In this document: positions 26,655 to 35,996 of the stretch, piece after piece
Layout: each line of letters opens with the position of its first letter
Position numbering within the stretch: the first letter of the stretch is position 1
Made by a program: the position numbers and the translations under genes
Notes under the pieces: model-generated
What the model saw: only the letters and a program-made list of their open reading frames with translations
The model's database searches: none
Told to the model about the DNA's origin: nothing
From: Mumia sp. Pv4-285
GTDB lineage: Bacteria > Actinomycetota > Actinomycetes > Propionibacteriales > Nocardioidaceae
Length of the DNA: 64,000 nucleotides
Direction: 5' to 3'
Assembly (NCBI RefSeq): GCF_041320275.1
Contig: NZ_CP162023.1
Location: forward strand, 2,914,001-2,978,000

Positions 26655-27514
26655 GGGTGCTCGTGATCGGTGCCGGCCTCGTCGGCACAGCCGCCGCGGC
26701 GACGCTGCGCGATCGCGGGCACCACGTCACGGGCACCACGACCACCCCGGCGAAGGTGGACGGCCTGAGCACCCTCTTCGACGAGGTGGTCGTGCTCCGC
26801 GGAGCTGATCGCGAGGCCGTCCACGCACACGTCTCCGAGGCCGACGCCGTCGTCGTGACGGCCGGGCCCTCGGCCGCACGCGCGATGACGCCCGAGGACC
26901 GCGCCGCGACGTACCACGAGATCCTCGTCGCGACGGCCGAGAGCGTGACGTCGGCCCCCGGCTCACCGCACCTGGTCGCACTCTCCTCACTCTCGGTCTA
27001 CGGTGACGCGAGCGACCATCTCGACGCGGTCACCGAGGACTCTCCGGTGACGACGTCGAGCGATCCGAGCCCGAGCCGCTTCCTCGCGATGGAGGCGACC
27101 TATCTGGACGCCGCCGGCGACCGTGCGACGGTGTTCCGCTGCGGCGACATCTTCGGTGCAGACGATCCGCCGATCGAGACGAAGGTCGCGATGGCCCACC
27201 AGTACCTCGGCGGCTCGGTCCCGTTCGGGGCCGACGCGCTCTTCTACCGGCTGTCGGTCGACGACGCCGCCGACGCCATCGTGCATGCCGTCGAGAACCG
27301 CACCGTGGGTCTCTTCAACCTCACCCACCCCGAGCTGCCACCCCGCAACGGCGAGATCTTCGACGTGATCGGCGCCAGTCAGGGCCTGCCCGGCCTGACC
27401 TACCGTGGCGAGATCGCCGCACCGTCCGCACCGATCTCGGTGGCGCGGCTCGCCGACACCGGGTTCGTCGCACGGCGGTCGTACGTCGCTCACCCCCTGC
27501 TCGAGCAGGTCTGA
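26651..27514 (+). CDS. NAD(P)-binding epimerase/dehydratase-type reductase
   Basis: This 287-residue Rossmann protein begins MRVLVIGAGLVGTAAAATL, a good dinucleotide-binding G-x-G-x-x-G. It continues with LVALSSLSVYGDASDHLD, in the position of the extended-SDR SS-x-x-VYG segment, but the YxxxK motif is not obvious. It overlaps the RCCR-like gene by 4 bp and so is co-translated. It may reduce the carbonyl product of its partner or supply a related redox step; the substrate is unknown. A terminator-like hairpin follows at 27545. Confidence 0.8.
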   Translation: MRVLVIGAGLVGTAAAATLRDRGHHVTGTTTTPAKVDGLSTLFDEVVVLRGADREAVHAHVSEADAVVVTAGPSAARAMTPEDRAATYHEILVATAESVTSAPGSPHLVALSSLSVYGDASDHLDAVTEDSPVTTSSDPSPSRFLAMEATYLDAAGDRATVFRCGDIFGADDPPIETKVAMAHQYLGGSVPFGADALFYRLSVDDAADAIVHAVENRTVGLFNLTHPELPPRNGEIFDVIGASQGLPGLTYRGEIAAPSAPISVARLADTGFVARRSYVAHPLLEQV

Positions 27515-27544
27515 GCACTCACTCGCGCACCTGACGACACGTTG

Positions 27545-27568
27545 CCCCGACGGGAGGTCCCGTCGGGG
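27545..27568. terminator. Bidirectional terminator hairpin
   Basis: CCCCGACGGGA (27545-27555) pairs perfectly with TCCCGTCGGGG (27558-27568). It lies between the convergent ends of the NAD-binding gene (27514) and the LPKTGG protein gene (27680). There is no clear U-tract, which is usual for actinobacterial terminators. The rest of the 165-bp gap shows nothing else I recognise. Confidence 0.75.
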
Positions 27569-27679
27569 CTTCGTCATGTCGTCACGTCGTCAAGCGGGAG
27601 CAGGTGCACAGAGGCGGACTCCCTGACGTTGACAGGTACGCAGGGAGCCCGCCGTTCGTGGGGCGTCGGTGGCCGAGGA

Positions 27680-28915
27680 TCAGCCGCCCGACACCGTTCG
27701 TCGACGCGCGGGTACGAGCACGAGGCCCGCGGCGCCCATCATCAGCAGGGCGCTCGCCACCAGCGCGATCACGGGAAGCGCGTCGGTGCCACCGGTCTTC
27801 GGCAGCTGCTCGCCGCCGGTGTCACCGCCACCACCACCGCCACCGCCGGGCGGATCGTCTCCGTCCTCGGGAGCCTCGTCACCGACGACGAGCTTCGAGA
27901 GCTCTCCGTCACCGGTGCACTCCGCTCCGATCCCTGCGGACGGGAAGTCGAACGTGAAAGACTTGCCCGACACGTCGAGCTCGTCACCGCTCGCCTTCAC
28001 GGAGCCCGTGAGCGTCGGGACCTTGACCTCGGCCTTCGCCGCCGCGTCGACCGTGCTGGTCGCCTTGAGCGTCGTCGCCGTACCCCCGACCGTGAGACCG
28101 AGGGTGAAGTCCATCGAGCCGTTGATCGGGACGGGAGACATGCCGGGCAGATCGCTCATCGTCGCCTGCAGCGCGACCGGGTCGCCGTCCTTCGCGCGGT
28201 AGCCGGACACCGACATCTCCGCCGGATACTCGAACTTCGAGCCGAGGCTCAGGGTGCACGCGAAGTTCACCGTGCCCGTGGCCGGTTCGCCTTCCTTCGA
28301 GGTGGGTGCCGGAGTCGTAGGAACGGCGGTCGTCGGAGCGGTCGTCGGCGGCGCAGTCGTCGGAGCGGTCGTCGGCGGTGGCGTCTCGTCGCCCACGGTG
28401 AGTGTCGAGAGCGCGAGGTCGGCCGGGCAGTCGGCCCGCAGTGTCAGGATCGGGAAGTTGAAGGTGAACTTCTTGACCTTGATCTCGAGGTCCGACGCGT
28501 CTGAATCGATCTCTCCCGTCATGGTCGGAACGGGGACCGGCGCGTTCGCGGCGGCCGTCGGCTTTCCCCCGCCGGTGAGGGTGACGGCCGCGCCCTCGAC
28601 CTCGAGGTCGAGGGTCACGTCCATCTGGTAGTTCTGAATCGGCGCCGGTGAGAGACCAGGCATGTCGTTGAGGTCTGCGGTCAGCGTGACGGGGTCGCCC
28701 TCGGCGGCACGGTAGCCCGAGATCTCGACCTCGATCGGGTAGTCGAAGGGCCGGTTCACGAAGCCCGACAGCTGGCACGTGAGCGTCGCCTCCCCGGTCG
28801 CCGGCGTGCCCGCTGCTGCCGACGCCGGCGCGGCGACGACAGCGAGGGACGCCGATGCCAGGAGTGTGGCGCCCACGACGCGTGCGAGAGCGCGGACGCG
28901 CCCGGGCGCCCTCAC
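27680..28915 (-). CDS. Secreted LPKTGG-anchored surface protein, two repeats
   Basis: This 411-residue protein has an Arg-rich signal peptide ending in ASAAA. Two related beta-rich repeats follow (about 45-175 and 215-345), each with a SGYRA(A/K)(D/E)GDPV signature and a PGLSP/PGMSP turn. A Pro/Thr linker (PTTAPTTAP) separates them. A Gly-rich stretch leads to LPKTGG, a hydrophobic helix and a RRR tail, which together form a sortase sorting signal. Its GTG overlaps the upstream surface-protein stop codon. The repeats may bind ligand at the cell surface; no enzyme motif is visible. It is the last gene of the minus-strand run from 38869. Confidence 0.85.
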   Translation of the reverse strand: MRAPGRVRALARVVGATLLASASLAVVAAPASAAAGTPATGEATLTCQLSGFVNRPFDYPIEVEISGYRAAEGDPVTLTADLNDMPGLSPAPIQNYQMDVTLDLEVEGAAVTLTGGGKPTAAANAPVPVPTMTGEIDSDASDLEIKVKKFTFNFPILTLRADCPADLALSTLTVGDETPPPTTAPTTAPPTTAPTTAVPTTPAPTSKEGEPATGTVNFACTLSLGSKFEYPAEMSVSGYRAKDGDPVALQATMSDLPGMSPVPINGSMDFTLGLTVGGTATTLKATSTVDAAAKAEVKVPTLTGSVKASGDELDVSGKSFTFDFPSAGIGAECTGDGELSKLVVGDEAPEDGDDPPGGGGGGGGDTGGEQLPKTGGTDALPVIALVASALLMMGAAGLVLVPARRRTVSGG

Positions 28916-29571
28916 GCGCTCGCTCCGCCGCGGCGTCGTGACGGCATGCCGACCAGCAGTGCGAGGCCCGGGAGCACCAGTGCCGAGGCGGCCAGCAGCA
29001 GCACCGGCAGGCTGTCCATGCCGCCCGTCTTGGGGAGGTCACCGGCCGTGTTCGTCTCCGGCGCGACGGCCTGCGTCGGCTCCGGGGCCGGCGCGGCCTC
29101 GGTGGGAGCCGGGTCAGCGACCGGTGCCGCAGCGCCGAACTCCAGCACGACGTCCACGGTGTTGGCGGAGACCACGGCCGCAGAGTTGTTCGTCGGCAGC
29201 GGTGCCGCACCGATCACGCACTTCTGCTTGGTGCAGTCGACCGAACCGAACTTCTCCTTCATCTTCAGCGTGACGGCCTTGAAGCTGCCGCTGGCGTCCG
29301 CGTTCACGAACGTCGCGCCCGTCGCGGTGTTGCAGTCGGCGGGTCCGGTGTAGCCGGTCTTGCACTGGCCGACGGCGATCGACTTGAGATTGGGAGCAAA
29401 GCCGGTCCCCGAGACGGTGATCGACGCTCCGTCCGTCAGGCCCGAGGTCTTGCTGACATCGATCTTGGGTGCCGCGGACGCCGCAGGCGCACAGATCAGC
29501 ATCACGAGTCCGAGCGCCATGGCACAAGCCAGGGCACGGAGGGCGGACGGTAGCTTCGGGGTCATCTGCAT
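28912..29571 (-). CDS. Small LPKTGG-anchored surface protein
   Basis: This 219-residue secreted protein has a signal peptide (cleavage near ASAAP). A single beta-rich domain has an SGLTDGASITVSGTGFAPNLKSI opening like neocarzinostatin- or Ig-like actinobacterial domains, and four cysteines (GQCKTG, ADCNT, DCTKQKC). It ends with a Pro/Ala/Glu linker, LPKTGG, a membrane helix and RRR. I chose ATG 29571 (GGAG 4 nt upstream); ATG 29565 is the other choice. The neocarzinostatin-like opening makes binding of a small hydrophobic ligand conceivable. It is coupled to the two-repeat protein downstream. Confidence 0.82.
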   Translation of the reverse strand: MQMTPKLPSALRALACAMALGLVMLICAPAASAAPKIDVSKTSGLTDGASITVSGTGFAPNLKSIAVGQCKTGYTGPADCNTATGATFVNADASGSFKAVTLKMKEKFGSVDCTKQKCVIGAAPLPTNNSAAVVSANTVDVVLEFGAAAPVADPAPTEAAPAPEPTQAVAPETNTAGDLPKTGGMDSLPVLLLAASALVLPGLALLVGMPSRRRGGASA

Positions 29572-29629
29572 CGTTCTCCGGGTGCGGTGATGGACGGGCG
29601 GGCGGTGGGCTGGAGTAGTTCGGCGGCTG

Positions 29630-32491
29630 TCATGGCGTCCCCGCGGGCAGCGGCGTGACGGGCGCGAGATGCGAACCGGACCGCTCGATGGCGGCATGGT
29701 CGGAGCCGAGGTAGGAGCTGATGACCTCGGGGTGGCTGCGGACCTCGTCCGGCGTGCCGGAGGCGACGAGGCGTCCGAGGTTCATCGCGACCATCCGGTC
29801 GCACAGCCGACTGAGCAGCGGCAGGTCGTGCTCGATGACGACCATCGCCGTGCCGAGCTCGCGCCGGACGTCGAGCAGCAGGTCACCGAGCGCCTCGCAC
29901 TCGTTCTGGGCGATGCCGGCCGACGGCTCGTCGAGGAGCAGGACCCGCGGCTCCAGGGCGAGCAGGCAGGTGAGCTCCACCACGCGGCGGGTGCCGGTCG
30001 ACAGCTCGGCGATGGTGCGCCCCGCGAACGGCCCCAGACCCATCCGGTCGATGAGCTCGTCGGCGCGGTTCGCCTTGAGCCGGTCCGGGAACGGCGTGCC
30101 CAACGCGGCCACCGCGAGGCGGCTCGGGTGGGTGCGCTCCCCCGCAACCATGACGGTCTCCCGCACGGTCATCGTCGGGAACAACGCCGCGTCCTGGAAG
30201 GAGCGGACGAGACCGGCGGTCGCTCGGTGCTCCGGGGTCGCCTTCGTCATGTCTCGGTCCGCGAAGAAGATGGCGCCGGTGTCCGGTGCTGTGAACCCGG
30301 CGATGATCTCGAACAGGGTCGTCTTGCCGGCGCCGTTCGGTCCGATCACGCCGACGATCTCTCCGGGTCCTACCTCGAGGTCGACGTGGTCCACCGCGAC
30401 GACGCCACCGAAGTGCCGGCTGATGTCGTTCACGACCAGCAGCGGCGTCGCACCCGGGCCGGCTTCGAGGTCTTGGGTGTCGGGCGTGAAGAGCCCGTCG
30501 AGCTGGGCCGAGCGCTGCAGCGGTGAACGCTGCGTGACGTCGGGCTCGGTCCGCACCGCAGCGGGGTCCAGCCCGGCACGAGCGGCCAGCCAGTCGTACC
30601 AGCGGTCGCGCATCCTCATGCCGATCCCGCCCAGGCCGTCAGGCAGCAGGACGACGACGAGGAGCCAGCCGAGGGCCAAGGCCGCCTGGCCGGGGATGCC
30701 CAGGATGACGAGCCCCGGGAGTCCGACGATGATGAGCGCTCCGACGAGCGGACCGATGACCAGGCCGAGCCCGCCCACCACGGTCAGCGCGACGACGTCG
30801 ATGCTCGCGGTCGCCGGGAACGAGTTGACGGTGAGCGTCATCTGGCCGTGGCCGATCACCACACCACCGAGACCGGCAATCGCACCGGAGACGGCGTAGA
30901 GCTGCAGCTTGCGCATCGTCCGAGGAACGGTGAACGCGCGAGCGGCGTCCTCGTTGTCCCGGAGGGCCTGCAGGGATCGGCCGAAGCCGCTGCGCCAGAG
31001 GTTGGCGCACACGAACACACCGAGCGCGAGCATGAGGATCGCGAACAGGTAGTAGTCGCGCGCCAGGTTCATCGGATATCCGAACCAGGTCGGCTTCGCG
31101 GGCGAGATCCCGTCGCCGAGGAAGATGTCGAGCCGCAGGACCCAGGCCGTCGTGGCCAGCGCGAAGGCCAGGGTCGACACAGCGAGCGCCAGCCCCTTGA
31201 GCCGCAGTGCCGGGATGCCGACGAGCGCCGAGACGACCGCAGCCACCGCGACGCCGCCGAGGATGCCCAGGACGAAGTTTCCCGACGAGTTCGCGAGGTG
31301 CGCCGAGACTGCTGCGCCGATCCCGGCGTACGCGAACTGACCGAGCGAGAGCTGACCGGCGACGCCTGTGATGAGTCCGACGCTGAGGCCGACGATCGCG
31401 AAACCCGCGACGCTGGTCAGCACCGAGGCCGTCTCGTTGCTGACGAGGTAGGCGAGAGCGACCGCGACCGTCACCGAGCCGATCACGACCACGGGCGGGG
31501 TGAGACGGATCGCACGCACCGCCTTGTAGGCGGCTGGGACCGGAGGGGAACCGACACGGCGCCAGCCGCCGCGCTCCGTGTCAGCGCGACCGAGGGTCGG
31601 CTGGCGCAGCAGCGCGACGACGATGACGATCCCGATCACCACCGGCACGAGGCCACGCGTGTCGGGGTTGGAGAGAAGGATCTGCTCGAGGACGCCGATC
31701 GCGATCGACGCCCAGAACGCGATGGGGATCGACGTCATGCGGGCGATCACGGCACCGGCGAGGCCCTTGAGGAGCAGGTCCGGGCCGAGCGTCTCGATCG
31801 ACTGGCCCGCCGTGGTCGGGGTTACCAGAATGGCGGACAGCGCCGCGATGCCGCCAGCGATCGCCCAGGCGTACGACGCCATGCGCGGTGCACGGATGCC
31901 CTCGAGCGCGGCAGTGTCCGCAGAGTCGGCCGCCGCGCGGATCGCGAGACCCTGCCGGGTTCGCCGCAGGAACCACGCGAGACCGAGAAGCACGGCCGGG
32001 GCGAGCAGAAGCATCGCGAGGTACGACGGCCCGACCGGGGTCGTGCCGAGCGTGAACGACGGCAGGAACGGGGGCTCGGGGAACGTGAAGCCGCTGACGC
32101 CGTCGCTGTTGACCAGCAGCGCCATGATCAAGATGAACTGGGACAGGCCGAGCGTCGCGATCATGCCGATGAGGCTCGGACGGCCTGCGAGCCGGCGCAC
32201 AACGCCCACCTCGATGCCCCCGGCGAGCAGTGCCGCGACGGCGATCGCGACGGGGAACGCCACGAAGTAGGGGGTGCCCCAGTCGACCACGAGCAGACCG
32301 AGGACAGATGCCCCGAACGCACCGATCGAGCCGTGCGCGAAGTTGACGAACTTGCTCGACCGGTAGACGAGGACGAGGCCGACCGCGAGCATCCCGTACG
32401 TGAGACCGGTGAAGACACCGATGATGAGCCGGTCGATGCCGATCTGGAAGCCCATCACGTCCATCGCCAGGACCGCCTCCGTGGCACTCAT
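29630..32491 (-). CDS. LivH-LivM-LivG fusion: importer permeases plus ATPase
   Basis: This single 953-residue protein joins three normally separate subunits of a branched-chain-amino-acid-type (HAAT) importer. The first permease (LivH-like) is at about 1-290 (GLTYGMLAVGLVLVYRSSKFVNFAHG). The second (LivM-like) is at about 320-620 (GVAGQLSLGQFAYAGIGA). The ATPase (LivG-like) is at about 685-925, with Walker A GPNGAGKTT near 717, signature LSTGTRR and LLLDEPSAG. Its ATG overlaps the livF stop codon by 4 bp. Besides amino acids, HAAT importers take up amides, aromatic acids and urea, so the substrate is open. The solute-binding protein is two genes upstream. Confidence 0.93.
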   Translation of the reverse strand: MSATEAVLAMDVMGFQIGIDRLIIGVFTGLTYGMLAVGLVLVYRSSKFVNFAHGSIGAFGASVLGLLVVDWGTPYFVAFPVAIAVAALLAGGIEVGVVRRLAGRPSLIGMIATLGLSQFILIMALLVNSDGVSGFTFPEPPFLPSFTLGTTPVGPSYLAMLLLAPAVLLGLAWFLRRTRQGLAIRAAADSADTAALEGIRAPRMASYAWAIAGGIAALSAILVTPTTAGQSIETLGPDLLLKGLAGAVIARMTSIPIAFWASIAIGVLEQILLSNPDTRGLVPVVIGIVIVVALLRQPTLGRADTERGGWRRVGSPPVPAAYKAVRAIRLTPPVVVIGSVTVAVALAYLVSNETASVLTSVAGFAIVGLSVGLITGVAGQLSLGQFAYAGIGAAVSAHLANSSGNFVLGILGGVAVAAVVSALVGIPALRLKGLALAVSTLAFALATTAWVLRLDIFLGDGISPAKPTWFGYPMNLARDYYLFAILMLALGVFVCANLWRSGFGRSLQALRDNEDAARAFTVPRTMRKLQLYAVSGAIAGLGGVVIGHGQMTLTVNSFPATASIDVVALTVVGGLGLVIGPLVGALIIVGLPGLVILGIPGQAALALGWLLVVVLLPDGLGGIGMRMRDRWYDWLAARAGLDPAAVRTEPDVTQRSPLQRSAQLDGLFTPDTQDLEAGPGATPLLVVNDISRHFGGVVAVDHVDLEVGPGEIVGVIGPNGAGKTTLFEIIAGFTAPDTGAIFFADRDMTKATPEHRATAGLVRSFQDAALFPTMTVRETVMVAGERTHPSRLAVAALGTPFPDRLKANRADELIDRMGLGPFAGRTIAELSTGTRRVVELTCLLALEPRVLLLDEPSAGIAQNECEALGDLLLDVRRELGTAMVVIEHDLPLLSRLCDRMVAMNLGRLVASGTPDEVRSHPEVISSYLGSDHAAIERSGSHLAPVTPLPAGTP

Positions 32492-33273
32492 GCCGTCACC
32501 GCCGTGGTGTGGCCGCCGAGCATGAGGTCACGCACCCGGTCGGGGTCCGCGGCGAGGTCGCCCGCGGACTCGCAGGCGACGATCTCGCCCTTCTCCATGA
32601 AGTAGGCGCGATCCACGAGCGACAGCGCGACGTTGACGGACTGCTCGACGAGCAGCACCGCCGTACCGCGCTCGTTGAGGCGCCGGACGAGCTCGATCAG
32701 GCCACCGACGACCACCGGCGCGAGACCGAGCGAGAACTCGTCGACGACGAGGACCCGGGGGTCCTGCACGATCGCCTTGGCGAGGGCGAGCATCTGACGT
32801 TCGCCACCGGACAGCGTGGATGCCGGCTGGTCACGCCGGGCGTACAACCGGGGAAACACGGCGAGCGCAGCATCGACGGCCTCCTGTGCCCACACGCGGT
32901 CCTCGATCGTGTAGGCGTGCATGCGCAGGTTCTCGGTGACCGTCAGTGAGCTGAAGGTCGCCTGGCCGACGACCTGCCCGAGCCCGCGGGCGATGCGCTC
33001 GCGGGTCGGGGCCGACGTGACGTCGACGCCGCCCAGGCGGACCACTCCCGCGTCGGGACGCAGCAGCCCGGCGACGACCTTGAGCGTCGTGCTCTTGCCG
33101 ACGCCGTTGGGACCGAGCAGCGCGACCATCTCGCCCTCCTCGACGACCAGGCCGGCGTCGAAGAGCACCTGCACCTGACCGTACGAGCACTGGATGCCCT
33201 CGACCGACAGGGCGGGCGCTCCGGCGCGCGGCGCGAGGATGCCGAGGCCGGCGTCACGACGTCGGGAAATCAA
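32488..33273 (-). CDS. livF: LivF-type ABC ATPase
   Basis: This 261-residue ATPase belongs to the importer. It has Walker A GPNGVGKST, the Q-loop region, signature TLSGGERQMLALAKAI and Walker B VLVVDEFSLGLAP, followed by LLVEQSVNVALSLVDRAYFMEKGEI. I chose TTG 33273 because AGGGAGG precedes it by 5 nt and the conserved domain begins soon after. Longer in-frame starts fall inside the upstream gene. It overlaps the solute-binding protein gene by 20 bp, which suggests tight translational coupling. It would pair with the LivG domain of the fused protein. Confidence 0.9.
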   Translation of the reverse strand: MISRRRDAGLGILAPRAGAPALSVEGIQCSYGQVQVLFDAGLVVEEGEMVALLGPNGVGKSTTLKVVAGLLRPDAGVVRLGGVDVTSAPTRERIARGLGQVVGQATFSSLTVTENLRMHAYTIEDRVWAQEAVDAALAVFPRLYARRDQPASTLSGGERQMLALAKAIVQDPRVLVVDEFSLGLAPVVVGGLIELVRRLNERGTAVLLVEQSVNVALSLVDRAYFMEKGEIVACESAGDLAADPDRVRDLMLGGHTTAVTA

Positions 33274-34636
33274 CGTCGCCTCCCTCGTACACGAAGCAGC
33301 CGCAGGAGTCGTCGAACCTGATGACCCGGTAGGCACCGGAAGCAGCCTGCTTGCCGGGACCGAGGGCACCGGTGAAGCCGGTCGCAGGGACGAAGGCGGA
33401 GCCGAGACTCTCGACCGCCGCACCCCACGCACCGGCGTTGAAGTCGTCGGTCAGCTCGGTCGCACCGGCCTGCAGGAGCAGCGCGGCGTCGCAGTACGGG
33501 AGGGCGACGCGCGCCGCCTCACGCGACTCGAAGCTGATCCCCGCCTCGGAGTAGATGTCGATGCACTTCTTCTCCGCATCGGTGCCTGGGAAGGCCAGCT
33601 GGGCGTCCCCGACCTCCTGCGACGGCGCGAAGCCGACGCCGACCATGCCCTTCAAGATGCTGGCAGGCAGCATGTCGGGGTTGTTCACGAAGAAGGCCGG
33701 GTTGTCGAAGGTCGACACCGCGTATCGCGCCTTGAACTCCTGCGTGGTGGCCTGCGTGGCGAAGATGGACGCCAGTCGTGCGCCGCCGAGGAACATCACA
33801 CGGTCGATCCCGGCGGACCGGAAGGTCACCGCGCCCTGGCCGGTGCCCATGAAGAGGCTGCCCTGGTCGGTCGTGTCGACCCAGGCGACCTCGGGCTTGA
33901 CGCCGGCGTCCTCGAGCAGCGGGATCGCCAGCTCCTCCATGGTCGTGCGGTTGATGGCGTTGTCAGCGGCGACGACGCCGACCTGCTTGCGCCCCTTGAA
34001 GAAGCCCTGCTCCGAGAGCGTCTGGACGTACGCGCGGACGAAGCCGTCGTACGACGGGTAGCTCGCGGACCACAGGTAGGGATAGTGCTTCTTGTACGTC
34101 GCGTCATCCGTCGCGACCAGCGTCGCGTCGAGGACGAGCGTCTTCTCCATCGCGTAGCAGGGGCGCGCGTTGTCCTGGAACTGTCCGGTGAGCACCACCG
34201 CGAACGCCTTGTCGTCCTGCACGACCTGCTTGCACAGCTGTTCCTCGGCGGCCGGTGAGTCCTTCTGGGCGTCGTACAGCCGGAAGACGGCGTCGAGCTT
34301 GCGACCGCCGACACCGCCGTTGGCATTGACCCAGGTCTCGAGGGCCTCGACCTGCTTCTCGGGATCGCCCGCGTTGGCCGTCTTGAATCCCGTGACTCCC
34401 TTGACCGCCTCGAGGTCCACCCCGACGAAGACCACCTTCACGGACTCGTCGGTGACGCCGGGTCCGACGCCGGTCATCGCGACCGCTCCGCCGGATCCAC
34501 CGCCATCGCCGACCACGCTTCCCGGCATCACGCTGCCGCAGCCCGCGAGAGCGAGTGCGAAGACGGCGAGCGCGGCCGTCGCGCGGATCACCAGTGATTG
34601 GTCCGCGAAGCGTTCGAGAGGGCTCAGGTGCCGCAT
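33254..34636 (-). CDS. ABC importer solute-binding lipoprotein (HAAT type)
   Basis: This 460-residue type I periplasmic-binding-protein-fold lipoprotein has a signal peptide with lipobox LAGC (Cys33). Two alpha/beta lobes follow (about 60-200 and 200-430), with VNANGGVGGRKL early on, typical of branched-chain-amino-acid-binding proteins. I chose ATG 34636, preceded by GGAG at 5 nt. The AT-rich site at 34669-34682 lies 33 nt upstream. It is the first gene of the importer operon. The ligand cannot be deduced; the position among surface proteins and catabolic operons suggests a pathway-specific one. Confidence 0.92.
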   Translation of the reverse strand: MRHLSPLERFADQSLVIRATAALAVFALALAGCGSVMPGSVVGDGGGSGGAVAMTGVGPGVTDESVKVVFVGVDLEAVKGVTGFKTANAGDPEKQVEALETWVNANGGVGGRKLDAVFRLYDAQKDSPAAEEQLCKQVVQDDKAFAVVLTGQFQDNARPCYAMEKTLVLDATLVATDDATYKKHYPYLWSASYPSYDGFVRAYVQTLSEQGFFKGRKQVGVVAADNAINRTTMEELAIPLLEDAGVKPEVAWVDTTDQGSLFMGTGQGAVTFRSAGIDRVMFLGGARLASIFATQATTQEFKARYAVSTFDNPAFFVNNPDMLPASILKGMVGVGFAPSQEVGDAQLAFPGTDAEKKCIDIYSEAGISFESREAARVALPYCDAALLLQAGATELTDDFNAGAWGAAVESLGSAFVPATGFTGALGPGKQAASGAYRVIRFDDSCGCFVYEGGDVDFPTS

Positions 34637-34668
34637 GCGTTCTCCGTCCCGGGTGGATTGGCGGCTAG

Positions 34669-34682
34669 AATATACGATATTA
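34669..34682 (-). promoter_or_regulatory. AT-rich operator before the importer operon
   Basis: On the minus strand the core reads ATATCGTATATT, identical to 4959-4970. It lies 33 nt before the solute-binding protein ATG, and its TATATT could serve as the -10 element. It also overlaps the TAA stop codon of the upstream gene. Repression at the -10 element is inferred from position. Confidence 0.6.
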
Positions 34683-35996
34683 GGAGTGCTGGGAAGATCG
34701 TTTGTCCCGCCGATCCAGCCAGGTGTCGACGGCATCGACGTCGACCACCGAGTCAGCGACGGCACTGGTTGACGCCCCTGCTCCTCCGTCGGCGCCGGCG
34801 TGGTCGGCCACCACGCCGGGGTGACGGCGCTGCAGCCAGGCGTCGAGCGCCGCCAGATCGATCACCGACGCGCCGCCTGGCTCGGCCGAGCCGCCAGCAG
34901 ACCCGATCGACGTCCCGAGGGCGACACCGGCGGCCAGCGCCGCGGGATCGTGGAGCAGGGTCTCCAGGTCGCGCTGCTCGAGCCGACCGTCGAGCCTCTT
35001 GATGAGGCCGGATCGTCCGACGGCCTTCGGGCTGACGAGGAACCCTCCGAGCGCGTCGACGTACACGACGTCGGGCAGCGGGTAGGGAGAGCTGGTGAGT
35101 GCTGCCTTCGACTGCGCGTCGAGGGCCGGACGTGCCTTGATCACGTCGCGGCGGTGCTTGATCGCCCAGGCGAGCAGCAGGACCATCAGCAGGTTGATCG
35201 CGACGAGGCCCCACGGGTACGCGCCCCAGGTGGTCTGGAAGAGCGCGCCGGTCTCGCCCTCGCCGATCGATCCGACGACGTGGTACGTGCCGAAGGCCGC
35301 GAACGGCAGCTCGATCTTGGACTCGATCGTCGCGCTCTGCAACGGCTCGACCGTGATGTCGCGCTTGAGGACGACGTCGGGCTTCTGGAGGTCGGACTTC
35401 CCGACGCCGAGCGCGATCTCGGGGTTGTACGCCGCAGCCGTGCCTCGGTTCTCGACCTCGACGACAAGGCGGCGGGCCGGTGCGAAGCCGAAGAACCCGG
35501 CGAGGCCGCCGCTGCCCTCGAGGTGGGCGTTGGTCACGACCAGGTCGGCCGCCGGGAGCACGGCGGCGGGCGGGGTGCCGACCGCGTGCCCGGTGACGAC
35601 GAACGGGGCGTCGACCGCGAGCGCGGGCCCGGTGTACGAGGCGACCCGCACGACGCAGGGGCACGGTCGAGGCGGGTTGCCCACCACGAGGTCGATGTCG
35701 AGCTGGCCGTCGACGTTGGTCACGGCGAGCGCGGCGGCACTCTGGTCGCACGCGGCCGATCCGCCGATGGCGAGGTCTCCGCAGACGAGTGCCTGCACCT
35801 GGGTGAGTGGCGGCCAGCCCTCGCCCTTGACCTGGACGTTGGCGCCCGACCTGCCCTCGCCGGGCGTGACCGTGGCCGTCAGGCCCGTGCCGGCAGGGGC
35901 GGTGTCGTCAGCCGTCGCCGAGGACCATGCCCCCACGTAGGCGCCGAGCAGCGCGACGAGAGCGAGGACGACAGCGGCTCGCTTGCCCGCCCTCAC
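34680..35996 (-). CDS. Membrane-anchored secreted protein next to WxLIP-like gene
   Basis: This 438-residue protein has an N-terminal signal segment (about 1-30) and a beta-rich extracytoplasmic part with cysteine pairs (ALVCGDL, ACDQS, PCPCVVRV). A single membrane helix at about 265-290 (WGLVAINLLMVLLLAWAI) is followed by a cytoplasmic tail rich in Ala, Asp and Gly. The tail contains two similar LDAWLQRRH / VDTWLDRRD motifs. I chose GTG 35996, overlapping the upstream stop codon (GTGA). I do not recognise the family. It probably works with the WxLIP-like protein at the cell surface, perhaps linking it to the cytoplasm. Confidence 0.75.
   Translation of the reverse strand: MRAGKRAAVVLALVALLGAYVGAWSSATADDTAPAGTGLTATVTPGEGRSGANVQVKGEGWPPLTQVQALVCGDLAIGGSAACDQSAAALAVTNVDGQLDIDLVVGNPPRPCPCVVRVASYTGPALAVDAPFVVTGHAVGTPPAAVLPAADLVVTNAHLEGSGGLAGFFGFAPARRLVVEVENRGTAAAYNPEIALGVGKSDLQKPDVVLKRDITVEPLQSATIESKIELPFAAFGTYHVVGSIGEGETGALFQTTWGAYPWGLVAINLLMVLLLAWAIKHRRDVIKARPALDAQSKAALTSSPYPLPDVVYVDALGGFLVSPKAVGRSGLIKRLDGRLEQRDLETLLHDPAALAAGVALGTSIGSAGGSAEPGGASVIDLAALDAWLQRRHPGVVADHAGADGGAGASTSAVADSVVDVDAVDTWLDRRDKRSSQHS

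Noticed and set aside
29630-32491. Importer fusion as a sequencing artefact
   Set aside because: The linkers between the three parts are long, in frame and free of stop codons, and reading frame and codon use are continuous. A missed stop cannot be excluded from sequence alone but two in one gene is unlikely.
33254-33273. Frameshift suspected between solute-binding protein and LivF (20-bp overlap)
   Set aside because: The binding protein ends normally and LivF has a TTG start with AGGGAGG at good spacing, so the overlap is translational coupling.
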